NCBI GenBank assembly: GCA_030512295.1
Contig: JAULSR010000006.1
Coordinates: 1-64,000 of the forward strand
Length of the DNA stretch: 64,000 bases
Direction: 5' to 3'
Source: Bombardia bombarda
Lineage: Eukaryota > Ascomycota > Sordariomycetes > Sordariales > Lasiosphaeriaceae
The first letter of the stretch is position 1. Each line of letters begins with the position of its first letter. Made by a program: the position numbers and the translations under genes. Shown here piece by piece: positions 1 to 11,547 of this stretch. The notes beneath the pieces were generated by a model, which saw only the letters and a program-made list of their open reading frames with translations, searched no databases and was not told the DNA's origin.

Positions 1-2
1 GG

Positions 3-695
3 TGGGGCACCTCCAAGAACGACATCCACTCCAACTACGCCATCGCCGGCGGCAACATCATGGCCATGGGCTGCTACAACCTCGCCGCCATGCGCCAGGC
101 CGTCGGCGCCGAGCCCGCCGAGTGCACCGAGTGCACCACCCACCACTACACCGACGGCATCCACGACAAGTGCGACTGGGACTTTTCTGCAAAGTTTCGC
201 TTCCCCAACGGCGCGACTGGTGCAGCGAGGAGTACACTGAGCGGGCCGACGCTGTGGACGCCGTCGCATATTACTGTGGCTACGAAGGAGACGCGCGTTG
301 CGGATGCGACGCTGGCCGATGGCCAGGAAAAGTTTCGCGTCAGAGAGGTGACGCTGCGTGGGCTTATACACGCTATTGCGTGGCACCGCATCGACGTCAA
401 GGACTCGTTCGAGGTGCGCGCCAAGGGCGGCGCGACTATCAGGAAGTGGACGGAGAGCAAGTCGCACAAGGCGTACTCGTTCAAGGAGGCGGGCGGCGAG
501 TTTGCTGATTTGCCGGGCGAGGACTGGTGGATGTCGTATCGCTACCAGATTGAGGAGTTTGTGAACCGCGTCAAGGGGCGCAAGACGCAGACGTGGGTCG
601 AGCACGAGGACTCGGTGAATAATATGAGGATGGTGGATATGGCGTATGAGAAGAGCGGGTTGGGGCCGAGGCCGTCTATGGGGTTTAAGGCTTGA
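3..695 (+). CDS. Gfo/Idh/MocA-family oxidoreductase, C-terminal part
   Basis: This is the 3' end of a gene whose start lies left of the window; the frame is open from base 3 to the TGA at 693-695. The visible 230 residues look like the C-terminal substrate-binding domain of Gfo/Idh/MocA dehydrogenases (dihydrodiol or D-xylose dehydrogenase-like). They begin with a GGNIMAMGCYNL segment, which corresponds to the conserved G-x-x-x-D/M-x-G-x-Y motif of that domain, followed by a beta-sheet-rich stretch and the late YRYQIEEFVNRVKG helix. The N-terminal NAD(P)-binding Rossmann fold is not in the window, so cofactor and substrate cannot be judged. Family members oxidise sugars or diols with NAD(P) in the cytosol. 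No intron is seen in this part. The first in-frame ATG (60) is internal and is not the start. Confidence 0.75.
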   Translation, partial: WGTSKNDIHSNYAIAGGNIMAMGCYNLAAMRQAVGAEPAECTECTTHHYTDGIHDKCDWDFSAKFRFPNGATGAARSTLSGPTLWTPSHITVATKETRVADATLADGQEKFRVREVTLRGLIHAIAWHRIDVKDSFEVRAKGGATIRKWTESKSHKAYSFKEAGGEFADLPGEDWWMSYRYQIEEFVNRVKGRKTQTWVEHEDSVNNMRMVDMAYEKSGLGPRPSMGFKA

Positions 696-993
696 TCAGA
701 ACAAGAGTGGAAGTTTTGGGTTGGGCTTGGACAGCTTTTTGTTTGTCATTGTTCTTGATAGAGGGAGGGTCTGGATTATTTGTGATATACCCTCATACTT
801 GGATATTCTGTTATGCTTACTTATATTGTGGGAATTGGGCATGTGGAAAAGGAAACGCGCAACTTATCTGACATCGGATTATAGATGGAGTTCCCACTCG
901 TTCACCGTTCAGATACATAGACTATAATATAGTTACATATTTCTCTTTCTGTAAGTCTTATACTTGACCGTGGTTTTATTAATACCTTACTTT

Positions 994-2230
994 TCAAAGA
1001 TCAGTGGTCGGCTTCCTCCCCCTGATAAATCGATAGATCGTAATCAACCGCAGATCCTTGCTCCTAAACTCGCGCTTCACGCCCTCTATCAACAACTGCA
1101 CCTGCATCGGAGTGTACGAGTGCACGCGCGTGAAGAGCGCTGGCGTGTGCGACGCGACCGACATCTGCATATGCACGCGTTCAAAACGGCCAAGCTCCTT
1201 CAACGCCTCGTCTTTGGTCCAGGGACCAATGGGGATCTGTAAAGCCTGTCAGCCGTCAAAGCACCAGCCAACCAGCGACACCTGAAATCACAAAAAACTG
1301 AAAGAAAACTCACCCTATGCACCACCTCCTGAACATCCACAAACCCGGCATCAATCATCCACTGCTTGTGGCGATTCGCCACATTAATCTGCTTGCCAAA
1401 CGTCCTGCTCGCCTCATCCAGCTTGTTCACCCACTCCATCGTCCACGGCGCGCGATCGCAGCTATCGTCATCGCTAAAGATCCACGCGTCGTACTCCTGC
1501 ATCTCGACCCAGCCGCCAGGCTTCAGATGGGCGCGGCACTGGCCGTAGAAGCGGGCCCAGTCGTTGACAGTGCCGCCGAGAGCGCGGCCGTGGATGTAGT
1601 CAAAGCTCTCATTGTCGCGATAGGTCCACCCATCCTCATAGTCGTCGACGTGGAAGGCGCAGTTGGTCGGCACCCAGTCCGGCTGGATGGGCGAGAGGTC
1701 CACGCCCGACACGGACGCGGCCGGGTGCTCGTCGGCCATGTCGATGGCCCAGATGCCGGTGCCGCAGCCCAGGTCGAGGACGCGGAAGTCGGCATCGTGG
1801 CCGCCTACGGGCGAATCATCCTCTGATGGGATCTGCAGGGGCGCCGTGTAAAGCGATCCGCGGAGCAAGAGCCGCCAGATGTGGTGCTGCAGGTCGAGGC
1901 GTTCCTGCTCGGCGTCGTCGTTGGGCAGCACATACTGCCCTGAGCGGTAGGCATGGTACCTTCGGCCGTTCTCGTACTCGTAATGGTAGATGGATGACGT
2001 GATGGAGCCGGTGCGGCGTGAAGCCTCGTCGGACTCATAGGCCGAGTCGATATCGGAGTCGGAGTGGCTGGCATTGTGCTATAGGGGTTGGTTCAGCATC
2101 GGCTGGCAAATGGCTTCAGGACGGGTTCGGAAGCGCGTACGTCAATCTGGAGCGGCTCTTGATCATCTCCTCCCGCGTCCGCGTGACTCGGGCCCGCGTA
2201 GGGGACGGGGCCGGTAGTGGGGCTCGACAT
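994..2230 (-). CDS. LaeA-like SAM-dependent methyltransferase
   Basis: Predicted 365-residue class I methyltransferase in three exons: 2230-2141, 2078-1314 and 1236-994, with introns of 62 and 77 bp that close in phase. The start ATG at 2230 gives an MSSPTTGP N-terminus. SAM-binding motif I is VLDLGCGTGIWAIDMA, followed by an acidic VDLSPIQPDWVP loop and a LKPGGWVEMQE post-II motif. This order, and the YHYEYENGRRYH-type lead-in, are typical of the fungal LaeA/Methyltransf_23 family. LaeA itself acts in the nucleus with velvet proteins on secondary metabolism. Fungal genomes carry many paralogues of unknown substrate, and this one is a paralogue by appearance, not LaeA proper. No biosynthetic cluster lies beside it. 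The acceptor substrate cannot be inferred. Confidence 0.85.
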
Positions 2231-2570
2231 GGGGGCAGCGTTTTTGTCTGTGACGAACGGGGCCGAGTGGGACTTGATCTGGAGGCTGATAGAGAAGCTG
2301 GGTCCACGCTGGATGTTGTTGCGGTCGATGTCGAGGCGGAGCGGCAGTCTCGTTAACGAACTTCGGCAGTCAGGCCAGATTCAAGTTGTATTCCAACTGA
2401 GGGGGAGCCTAAGATGACGACTGAGCTGGGTTCTTCCCAGCATGTTTTGTGAAGCCGTCAATGGCAAAAACAACTTGCCCTGCCCGTTGCTTAAAAATGT
2501 TGATCCGGCCGACCCATCTAGTGTGTCGCTTAAGGCCCGGCACGCCATGGCCGGTAAGTAGTGTGGTCGT

Positions 2571-2654
2571 TAGTTTGTGATGCTATCGCACTGTTGGTTA
2601 GTTTGTGATGCTATCGCACTGTTGGTTAGTTTGTGATACTATCGCACTGTTGGT
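2571..2654. repeat. 28-bp tandem repeat, three copies
   Basis: Three head-to-tail copies of a 28-bp unit that begins TAGTTTGTGATGC and ends CACTGTTGGT. Copies span 2571-2598, 2599-2626 and 2627-2654; the third differs by one base. It lies between the divergently oriented methyltransferase (minus) and NmrA-like gene (plus), about 420 bp upstream of the latter's ATG. Confidence 0.9.
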
Positions 2655-2930
2655 CCCTTTGAATGAGACGCTATCAAGCAGCCAAGCTTGAAGCTGGGTT
2701 CCTAGCCCCTGGATAACATCCCACGATATCCACCCATGGACATGGATTCACACCATCTGATTAGCAGATAGGCGCTGGTTGCGACGCTGAGCTCAATGGA
2801 GTCGGATGCCAGACGTGCATTTTGGGGACTCGTGTGATGGCTGGCTCCGCAGGAGACTAGAGAAGAGGGGTCAAGAAAATGCTGCTTCCATCGTCAGCCC
2901 AGGTCTTGCTGTCGCCCCAACCAACTTGTT

Positions 2931-2937
2931 TATAAAT
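2931..2937 (+). promoter_or_regulatory. Probable TATA box of the NmrA-like gene
   Basis: TATAAAT lies 143 bp upstream of the ATG at 3074, a normal distance for a fungal core promoter with a short leader. A 20-base A run at 3050-3069 sits directly before the start codon and would be in the 5' leader. Call rests on motif and spacing only. Confidence 0.45.
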
Positions 2938-3073
2938 ACCTCTTTGTACGACTTCGCTTGTGAGCCAATAAAATACGATAGCTTCAGGTTCTCTCGTTTG
3001 TTCATTGGACAAAAATCCTTCCAGTTGCGTTGCTGAGTGAGACCACAGTCAAAAAAAAAAAAAAAAAAACACC

Positions 3074-4244
3074 ATGGCTACCCAGGCGAAGAAGCTCATC
3101 GTCGTCATCGGCGCCACCGGCAACCAGGGCGGCTCCGTGGCCCGTCGTTTCATCCAGGACCCGCAATTTGCCGTCCGTGGCCTGACTCGCAATCCCTTGT
3201 CGCCTGCGGCGCAGGCACTCAGCGCGCTCGGGGTCGAGGTAGTCCAGGCTGAGCTCGATGATGTGGAGTCGCTCAAGCCGGCCTTTGCCGGGGCCAACTT
3301 GATCTTCAGCGTCACGCAGTACTGGGAGCCGTTCTTCCGGCCCGACTGCCGCGCCAAGGCACAGGAGCTAGGCATCACATGCCGCCGTTATGCCTACGAC
3401 GTCGAGTACCAGCAGGGCAAGAACATTGCCGATGCGGCGGCAACGGTGGTTGACACGCTCGAGGAGAATGGATTCCTGGTGTCGACGCTAAGCCATGCGC
3501 GCAAGTGCAGTAAGGGCAAGTTCACGGACCTGTACCACTTCGACTCCAAGGCGGACATCTTTCCGGATTATGTGACCGATAAGTATGCGGCGCTGGCGGC
3601 CAAGATGTCGTGCATCCAGACAGGTTACTTCATGACGAGTTATCAGATCCTGCCAGACTCGTACTTTAACAAGGTCAGTTTACCCATTCCTCGTTCAGCG
3701 ATGTGAATTGGCGTTAGATGCTTACTGTTGCTATGTCGTCGACAATCAGCAAGCGGATGGCAGCTTCGAGATGCGCGTCCCCACAGCGCCAAACGCAGTG
3801 ATACCGCAGTACGATCCCGTTGGGGACACAGGCAACTTTGTGTATGCCGTCCGCCAGATGCCTCCAGGAAAGAACTACATGGCTGCGGGCTCGAAGGTGA
3901 CGTGGCCTGAGTACACGAAGCTCTGGAGTAAGGCAACCGGGGCCAAGCTTGCATGGAAGGAGGTGACGTTCGACGAGATGGTAGCCGACACGCCCGACAA
4001 GGACTGCGGAGTTGAAGTCGCTCTGATGTATGCGTACTGCTCTGACCCTGGTTATGACGGCGGCATGGATTTGTTGACTGCCGAGGACTTGAGAAAGGTA
4101 AGGCGACCGGTCCAAGATGAAATGAAATCTTCAATTGCTGACGAGTTGTGCTCGGTTATGATTCAGGCGGGAATTGACTGCCCCATGACGACCTTGGAAG
4201 AATGGTTCGCCAAGAATGATTGGTCGGCTGTCCTCGCGAAGTGA
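3074..4244 (+). CDS. NmrA-like family NAD(P)-binding protein
   Basis: Predicted 341-residue protein in three exons: 3074-3673, 3750-4097 and 4167-4244. Introns are 76 and 69 bp and both are phase 0. The N-terminus KLIVVIGATGNQGGSVARRF carries the GxxGxxG dinucleotide-binding motif of atypical short-chain dehydrogenases. The following layout (LDDVESLKPAFAGANLIFSVTQYW) is that of the NmrA/HSCARG branch, where a catalytic YxxxK is usually absent. Members act as NADP-sensing regulators, as with NmrA and the GATA factor AreA, or as reductases. An enzymatic role cannot be excluded. The start is favoured by an ACCATGG context right after the poly-A leader. Nothing suggests damage. Confidence 0.85.
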
Positions 4245-5106
4245 AGAGGATGGCGAGGTGACGGTGAGAGGAAAGTGTGAAATGTCGATCCAGCAGGGTA
4301 AACTCGCCCCACCCTTCACGCATCGCGTCGCGTCGCGTCGTGGCCGTGCCACCCTATTCCATCTTGTTTAACGCTCTTTGTTTCAACGCCAGATTTCTCA
4401 TCTTGTTTAACGCTCTTTATCGAATTGGTAAACGTGGGACCCTGAGTACTCCGTACACCCGCACTATGACCTAGCAAGATCGTTAGGTGGTATTACAGCA
4501 CGCTAACAGAGGATGCAACACAGCGGCCCGAAGTGCCTAGGCAGAGTCGCAGTGCGGGGTTTAGTCTTGCCATTGAAGTTTGGTGCAGTGCCCATAACAA
4601 AAAAGTCTTGGAGAAAGTCATGATCTAGGTTACTTGATATTTTTAATGAACGAGATCGATTGCTACGAAGTCATAACGCTTTGTACGGGATGAAGTCAAT
4701 TCAAGGGAAGAAGATGATTGACCCAGGTAGGTGCTCACTCAAAAGAATGAAGCGCAACATGTTCAATTCTTCCGCCCCACAATTACTCCATTCTCCCCCA
4801 GATTCCCCGCTGTCGCAGTCCTCCCCCGCACGGCCTGGGCCAGAAACTCCAAAACTTTCGTCGAATCTGGAAATGCGGGATGGCTACTCCGAAGGACAGC
4901 ACAACATTTTTTTCTTCTTGCAATTCTGTTTCAAGCCTGCTGGGCGCATGAAAACCATTTCCCATACCCACCATGGAATCCCATCTGATTCTTGACCATT
5001 ACTACTACTACTACTACTCTCCCTTCTCTCCCCCCTTCTCTCCCCCTTCCTCCTCCAATCTCAAACCCCCCTCCCTGAGCCACATCTCCCCCCAAAACCA
5101 CCCACC
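4245..5106. other. Intergenic spacer with microsatellite leader
   Basis: No gene supported. The right end contains an ACT trinucleotide run near 5000-5019 followed by a strongly CT-rich tract up to the next ATG, typical of a fungal promoter and leader. Confidence 0.6.
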
Positions 5107-6026
5107 ATGAAATTCGAATCCCTCCTCGCCGCCGCCATCCTGGCCACCACCACCTCCGCCATCGGCCCCGCCGTCCCCGGCGGCGTGCCCGCGGCCGAGC
5201 GCCCAGCCGGCAAGCCCACCAAGCTCGACAGCTGGAAATGGACCGACCCCTTCTCCTCGCACCGCATCAAGAAATTCGCGCCCGCCTGCTCCGCCGAGCA
5301 GACCTTCCACGCGGCCGAGTACCTGCTCGACGACATGGCGGAAGCCCCCCCGCTCGGCCTGCTCCCTTACCGCGAGGCGCTCAAAAAGGTGTTTGCCCAC
5401 CGCGAGTACCCCGGCTCGTGGGACGGCATAGACCCGCACGGGTACGACCGCAACGTGCTCATGATGGGGTACGCCGACGTGCCCGTCAAGGTGCGCGAGT
5501 GGATCGAGGAGCAGGAGCGCAGCGACGGCGCCGGCAGGGGCTTGTTTGCTGTGTATGACAGGCCGACGGGCGAGGGCGATGCGGTCAAGAAGACGGTGAG
5601 GGTGCCGGCGGAGCCGATTGCGCCGGCGCTGCGGCCGCTGGATAAGAAGAAGGTGGTTATATTTGCGCCGGGCGCGCTGTATGAGGTGTTGCCGTTGTGG
5701 GTGGCGGAGACGAGCGAGTGTCAAGGTATGAGATTTTGCGGTTTTTGTTACTCGATCAGAGTCTGTGCTGTGGCGGGAGCTGGCGTGAGGATGATTTGGG
5801 GCTGGACTCGACTGAGCTGAGCTGACATTGATCACACACAGATACACTTGTCGACCTGTCCCAGTACACTCCCAAGGTGGCGAATGGCGCTGTCGTCGCG
5901 TACCCGGTCAAGAAGACCAAGGCGAACAGAGATGCCGGCAAGCGCGAGATGGAGTTCACCATCAAGGCGGAGGTCCTGAAGCCAAAGGCGGAAGAGGAGG
6001 CTGCTGCTGAGAAGGAGGAGCTTTGA
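5107..6026 (+). CDS. Secreted or ER-lumenal hypothetical protein with KEEL C-terminus
   Basis: Predicted 267-residue protein in two exons (5107-5725 and 5842-6026; 116-bp intron, phase 1). The N-terminus MKFESLLAAAILATTTSAIG is a clear signal peptide with likely cleavage after TSA. The mature part is mixed hydrophilic with few cysteines, so a disulfide-rich effector is unlikely. The C-terminus is Lys/Glu-rich and ends AAEKEEL. The last four residues KEEL resemble the KDEL/HDEL ER-retrieval signal, so the protein may stay in the ER lumen rather than be exported. I do not recognise the family. The second exon continues the frame cleanly, and the start has an ACCATGA context after a CT-rich leader. 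Function unknown; localisation is inference. Confidence 0.75.
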
Positions 6027-7976
6027 ATGACTGGATGATATCATGACCATTTGAAAGATGGAAGGGATGATGAGAATAAAATTAGACGCTCTTTATGGCT
6101 TGTACCGATATCTTTTTTGTCAATATTCACCTTTCTGGGTTCTTTTGGACATATTTCCTGCGGGCCAACTTTTCATATACAATTCATAAATTACTATATT
6201 ATCGATGCTGGCAGAGACAGTGTGACTTCGTTGCGCGCAGCATACCACTGGTGCACTAATAAGACAGCTCCGGTATCGGTTGAGGCTACCTAAGTCAAGG
6301 TATCTGCAACAAACTAACCGAGAGTTCACCGCATTATGAGGCGCATCCTACCATGTAATCTGGATGCCCGCAGTAGGTGCTGTGTGGTGTTTGCATGTCT
6401 CAAAAAGAATCCCAGACGTGACCTGGTGATGCAGTTACCCGGTCAAGATAGCGTGTGTCAAGTGCGTTATGCATATGATGGATGTTGGCCGCAATCAACT
6501 TCTGATGAATGATAGCAGTTTCATTTGCAGTTCATTCTTTGCTTGTTAAGTCATTTCTCATCTTGGGTCTGGCTGGAAAGCTTCCTCAACATCCCTTTCC
6601 CATTGCCTTTTTCGGTTCTGCTCATGCATCGAGTGGGACTGCGTGAAGCATGGCGGATTTCTGCTTTTTGGGTTTACCCATAAGGTCAGTTGACGCAGAG
6701 TCCAGGTATTATATAAAATATCGATATGTTCATTGCAGTATTTCAATCGTGAGCTTGCGTTTGTGCACATTTGTTTCTATGTCTCCTGCGTGTATGGTTC
6801 ATGGGTCTGAGGACTAAAGGTTGTCAAGGTTTATCCCGATGAGCATAGAACAGCACGAGTTTTGCATATAATAAGGCATTCCGATGGTCCTAACATTTCA
6901 ACACGGGTGAAAATGATATGAAGACTGTAGTGTGAACAGGCGTGGAAAGCAAGTCAAGAAGTAGATATCCGGCAGCATGGTGATATGGACATGCCATCAG
7001 ACAAGAAAGCACAGGGAGGAAATCTCAGCTTATATGGCAAAGACTGCTTATGCAAGTTATACACCTTCCTTTTTCTATTTCCTTCCGACCCGACTGGGCA
7101 AAATATAAGCGAATTAAAACCTGCTCTCCAAAAAAGTAGCATCCCGTTGCAAGGTATTTGCAACCATCCCGGATTCTGCCCCCCTTTTCTAAATTTAGCA
7201 ACCAATAGACAATCCGCGATAAGGGGTTGAAGTAAACTATTGATGCAAGAGGCAAATATTGCGAGATTATTTACGATCGCCCGGTTGCAAAACGTTGGCG
7301 GTGAGGGCGTTTATCGCGTCATGACTCGTGTTATTAGCCACAAAATCTGCAGAAACCCGTAGGAGGGCATTGCTGCCTGGGAGACGGAGACCAGAACGGG
7401 CTAGATCAAGGGAGTGGCTCATTTTCGAAACAATACTCATGCACGATTATTCACCGGGGAGCTTCCGCTAAGTGTGGTGGGGTTACAGTGTCATTCGAAT
7501 TGGTCAAAAAAGCGGATCACGCTAATAACTAGTCTCTAGGTACCCCAGCGCGTGCACGGGTGAGCGCGTGAGATGAGCGCATCGCCATGTCGGTCGGTGA
7601 GGGGTTCCTAAGGTGACGAGTCAGGCTTTGCTCTCTGCCATGGGCAATTCCCGTCTCTTACACCGTCAGGTCTACCTGACAGGAGCCCTCTATCCCGCAC
7701 GATTCCGCTCCGATGAACCCGATAGAATCTGATAAGCTGCTGCTTTGAGACAATTGTCGGATGAGGCGCGTGATATCGATACCAATGCTTAGCAACTAGT
7801 GTCAACCATAAATACCTAGGAAGAAAACTGCACATTGTCGATTATCTCATCGCAATTCAAATCACTTCTCTTTCATCTTTGCAAGAAATGATCAAACATC
7901 TTGATCATCGCTTGCACTCTGTCTTGTCTCGTCCCAAACTCAAACAACTCCCCAGTTACCAAATCCCTGGGCAACC
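6027..7976. other. 1.95-kb intergenic region
   Basis: Only short ORFs without recognisable domains. Composition is mildly AT-rich. I see no RNA gene or transposon end. The right-hand 100 bp are the CA-rich leader of the next gene. Confidence 0.6.
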
Positions 7977-9342
7977 ATGGACATCACGATGACATCAACC
8001 ACAGACGACCAGGGCGACCAGATCGACCAGCAGCTCGCTGCCGATCTGAAAGCGGAAGCCATCAGAAAACTTAACGAGCGAATAAGTGATCAAATCCGAA
8101 GAGAGTGTCATGAATACGAGATATCCATCAAAGACGCCTGGGACAAAATACACGGAAATATAGCTGCTTTCCAAAAGAGAAAAAGGATTATCTTTGCTAC
8201 CCTCAAAGAAGTCGAAGGCCAAGACCGAACCTCAGAGGTCATGCGGTCTGGCGTGGACGACATCATGCCTCCGACCATCAAACGCATGTGGGACTACATG
8301 CGCAGTATAATCCAGTCCGAGGTTCCATCGGGTGAGCCTCCATCCACTGGATTGCCATCACCAACCGAAGCCCCACGTTCGACAACAGCCGCCACAGCAA
8401 CTCCGACATTTGTAATTCCTGCAAGAATCTCTCCTGCAAGAATCTCTCCTGCAAGAATCTCTCCTGCAAGAATCTCTCCTGCAAGAACCTCTCCTGCAAG
8501 AACCTCTCCTGCAAGAACCTCCCCAGGTCCAGCCACCACGGGCCTCGCAGCCCTCCCGGCAAGACCTCCAGGTAGCTTAACCAGGCCACTAACTGTAAGT
8601 GTGCCATCGTCGTGTCAATGCCATCCACACAGCACACAACTGACCACACATGAACCCCCGTCACACAGGCGAAGCGCAGCTGCCAGCAAATCAACCCCAT
8701 CAACCCCTCAGCCCGCAAGAAGAGCAAACCCAACACACCCACGACAACCGACGCCGCCGCCACCGCCACCACCACCAGCAACGACCGTGCTGCTGACCCT
8801 GCCCCTGCCCCTGCCCCTGCCCCTGCCACCACCGCTACCACTGCTCCTTCCCCATACATTCAGACAAAGGGCAAAGACCTCGACGCATGGGAAGTGGAGG
8901 GCGAAGACTTTATATTCCAATACCCGTCCTTTGGCCCCGGCTGGTTCGTGCTGCGGTGCGACTTCGGCGACTTTCGGCCGCCAGTCCAGTTCAAGGCCAA
9001 CCCATTCGACGCCATGATCCCGCTTGCGATGCAGCACTACAACACTGAAAACGGCTGCAAGGGCCACGTCCATCGCCGCAGGGAGCAGTACACGGCTGAT
9101 GAGATTATGCAGGAGCATGGCCATAGAGGTAAGTAGTTTGGTCTCCTTGCCGCTGATGCTTCGTGTACTGACCGTGGCTGTTGCTATTACTAGTTCGTGG
9201 CAATGGCGTCAACGAGGAGTGGGTCAGGTCGGCGAACCACCGGCTTGAGATCGAGCTTGCCAAGACGCAGTCGGCAAAGAAGGCGCGGAGGCAGAATGAC
9301 GGGTCAGAGCCGTCCATGTTTGTTGATCAGAGACGGCGTTAG
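7977..9342 (+). CDS. Hypothetical protein with SPARI pentapeptide repeats and a conserved C-terminal domain
   Basis: Predicted 408-residue protein in three exons: 7977-8594, 8669-9128 and 9194-9342 (introns 74 and 65 bp). The start has an ACCATGG context. Residues 1-110 are a charged, helical segment. Residues about 148-182 are seven tandem ISPAR/TSPAR pentapeptides. A Pro/Ala/Thr-rich linker follows, with RKKSKP near residue 220 as a possible nuclear signal. A compact domain follows from about residue 275 (WEVEGEDFIFQYPSFGPGWF). The C-terminus is basic (KTQSAKKARRQ). I do not recognise the compact domain by name; similar aromatic-rich modules occur in many fungal hypothetical proteins. A nuclear or chromatin role is only a guess. 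The repeat tract could vary in length between strains. Confidence 0.7.
8419..8523 (+). repeat. 15-bp coding tandem repeat, seven copies
   Basis: Seven near-identical 15-bp units (TCTCCTGCAAGAATC type) encode the S-P-A-R-I/T pentapeptides in frame. The first copies encode Ile and the last three encode Thr through one base change (ATC to ACC). Confidence 0.9.
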
Positions 9343-9357
9343 GGAGGATATGTTCGG

Positions 9358-9409
9358 ACATCGGGAATGAACATCGGGAATGAACATCGGGAATGAACAT
9401 CGGGAATGA
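9358..9409. repeat. 13-bp tandem repeat, four copies
   Basis: Four perfect or near-perfect copies of ACATCGGGAATGA begin 16 bp after the stop codon of the repeat-rich gene, probably inside its 3' UTR. The unit is unrelated in sequence to the coding repeat. Confidence 0.85.
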
Positions 9410-9503
9410 GAAATGAGTTATAGCGGGAGGGCGTAGGGTTGTACTTATCCGCAGAGGCACAGCAAGATACCATGATACTCTATGACCTAACTCCGGTTGA
9501 GCC

Positions 9504-11547
9504 TTATATACCTTCTTTGGTGACTAGGGGGTTATTATTATGAGGGCAAGCTCTCATAAAGGTGCCGTACTCGTCGACAATTTTCGTCCACAGCCTGCCA
9601 CCCCGCCGCGGCACATTGAAGTTGCTCTGGCCAACCCTCGCTCCTGGCACGCTTCTGCAGAGGATGATATTTTCCTCTTCAACCTTCTTGTCCGTGTAAT
9701 GAGGGTCGTTTTCAGGGTGACTGGTCGGCCCAAGTGCCACGGCCTCGAGGGAGGGCAATCCATCGGGCCCGAACGCCCACTCGGCAAGCCACGAGGCTGG
9801 GGGTTGGGCGAGCCAAGTTCGCCGGGACGCGTCTTCTTCATCGGTCAGGCTGTAGGCCACCGATTCTGACGACCTCTCCAGGTCCGGCCTAAGCCAGGAG
9901 GGGCTCTCACCGAGATGCTCGCCGTTCCAGATATACTTGTATCTGGTGTGGAGAAACTTTAGCGTTTGCTTCGCCCTTGGGGCTTTCGAGAGTTCGTCCT
10001 AAAGTTGGAATGTTTTCAATCAGCATGTAGTCAGGTGAGATAAACCGGGATACGAGACATACCGTGAACACCTTAGTCAATCTCCGAGTTCCAATGCATT
10101 CCATGCCAAAGCCGTTCTTCACCACACTGATACAAGCCCCACAATCGCAGTGTATGAGTCTCTTCAGGGTTGCCCGGTGGCCGCTCGCAATGCCGTCCCA
10201 ATCATTGGTGCTCACAATCTGCCCTATCGGCCACCATATATAGAGTTCCTCAAGACCTTCGAATGCGTTAATAAAGTTTGTAAGCACCTCTCTCGCTCGA
10301 CCATCTACAAAACCTTGGCTTACAACCTCCAAAACCTTCAGTCGTATGGGCAGTCCTGAGCTCGTCATTGCTGTCAGGAACTCTACCCAGCCAAGACACG
10401 ACCTCAGAATAAGCGATCGCAGTTGACTGATATCAACCAGTTTGCTTGCCAAGTGTGCTGCTAAGGGGAAGTGGGACAAGGACAGGAACTCCAATGCCTT
10501 CAAAGGCGGCTGGCCAGCCGCCATGGCATCTCCCAGGAAAAAGACTTTGGCTGCAAAAAACTGTTTTATGCGTTCCTTTGTCGTTTCACTAGGCGGCGGT
10601 CGCCAGACTAAGGGATAGTATTTCACAAGGTCCAATTCCAGTTCCTCGAGATGTTCGCTGTTGTGTTGGATGGCACTTGCTAGGGTGCCGGTGAGTATGT
10701 CGCTGCTCTTGGGACCGATCCACGCAAGTTGTTTCAGTCGGCGAAATGGCCAGGGGCTGATATCGTTGTTATCGGCCGCTTCCCAATGGGAACTGGCTTG
10801 CTCCAGGTCGATACCGTTGTCGCATTCGGGCTCGGTGGAGGTATGCAGACGGAGAGAACGGATGAGTGGCTGTTCGATTGCCAGGAGCCCTTTGCTACTC
10901 AGGAGATTATCGGGCAGGCATATCCCCAGGTTCCAACTGAGAGGCAGTGCCAGTTTGGTATCAGCTTGAAATTCCACCGTCAATAAGTCAGCATGGCATA
11001 GAGGTGCTTACACGAATTCGGACAGTTGGTCGGGAGGGATGTCTTCGATAATCTCCCCCACGGTTCCTCCAAACCACATGTGGTTGTCTGCATACGCGTG
11101 TAGAAAAGTATTTCGATCATTTTCATCCATCATCTTGTGTGGGCATTTTGCGATGAGACCATAAAACAGGCGCCTGTGTTCAGACTCGAAGGTGAGTCGA
11201 TGAACATGACGAATAAAGCTATCACCGTTTCCGACACATGGTGGCTTCAGGTCTATGCACGATGTGATGCACCCTTCAGCAAGCTGTGCATCATCTACCC
11301 GAATGCTAAGAGACCGCCAAAGAGTAGGCGCCACCGCCGTATACACATCTCTTGACACCAAGGAAAGTGCCTTGAGGTCGGTTTTGTATGGCAGCTGTGC
11401 CTCTCACGTTAGCTGCTGGTAAAACACTAAAGAGGACTAAGGCAGGTTAGTGATCATCACCAGCCTGCCTGCCTGCATTGCATGGCTCAATTGACTTACC
11501 ATGCCAGCTATCATGTCAAACACCTCTTGCGGCAATCTCGTCAACAT
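9504..11547 (-). CDS. F-box protein with LRR-like C-terminal region
   Basis: Predicted 599-residue protein in four exons: 11547-11500, 11394-11012, 10936-10063 and 9998-9504. Introns are 105, 75 and 64 bp and all phases close. The N-terminus MLTRLPQEVFDMIAGM, continuing LPYKTDLKALSLVSR, is an F-box (LPxE...I...L...LxxLSLVSR). The long middle part has leucine-spaced repeats such as LKALEFLSLSHFPL and LRSLILRSC, as in fungal F-box/LRR proteins. The C-terminus is unique. F-box proteins bind Skp1 in SCF ubiquitin ligases and recruit substrates through the repeats; the substrate is unknown. The first exon is only 16 codons, so the F-box is split by an intron, and any gene model starting at exon 2 would miss it. 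Confidence 0.8.

Noticed and set aside
5014..5847. 277-codon minus ORF over the KEEL protein gene
   Set aside because: Antisense shadow of a GC-rich coding exon; no domain, Arg/His-rich composition.
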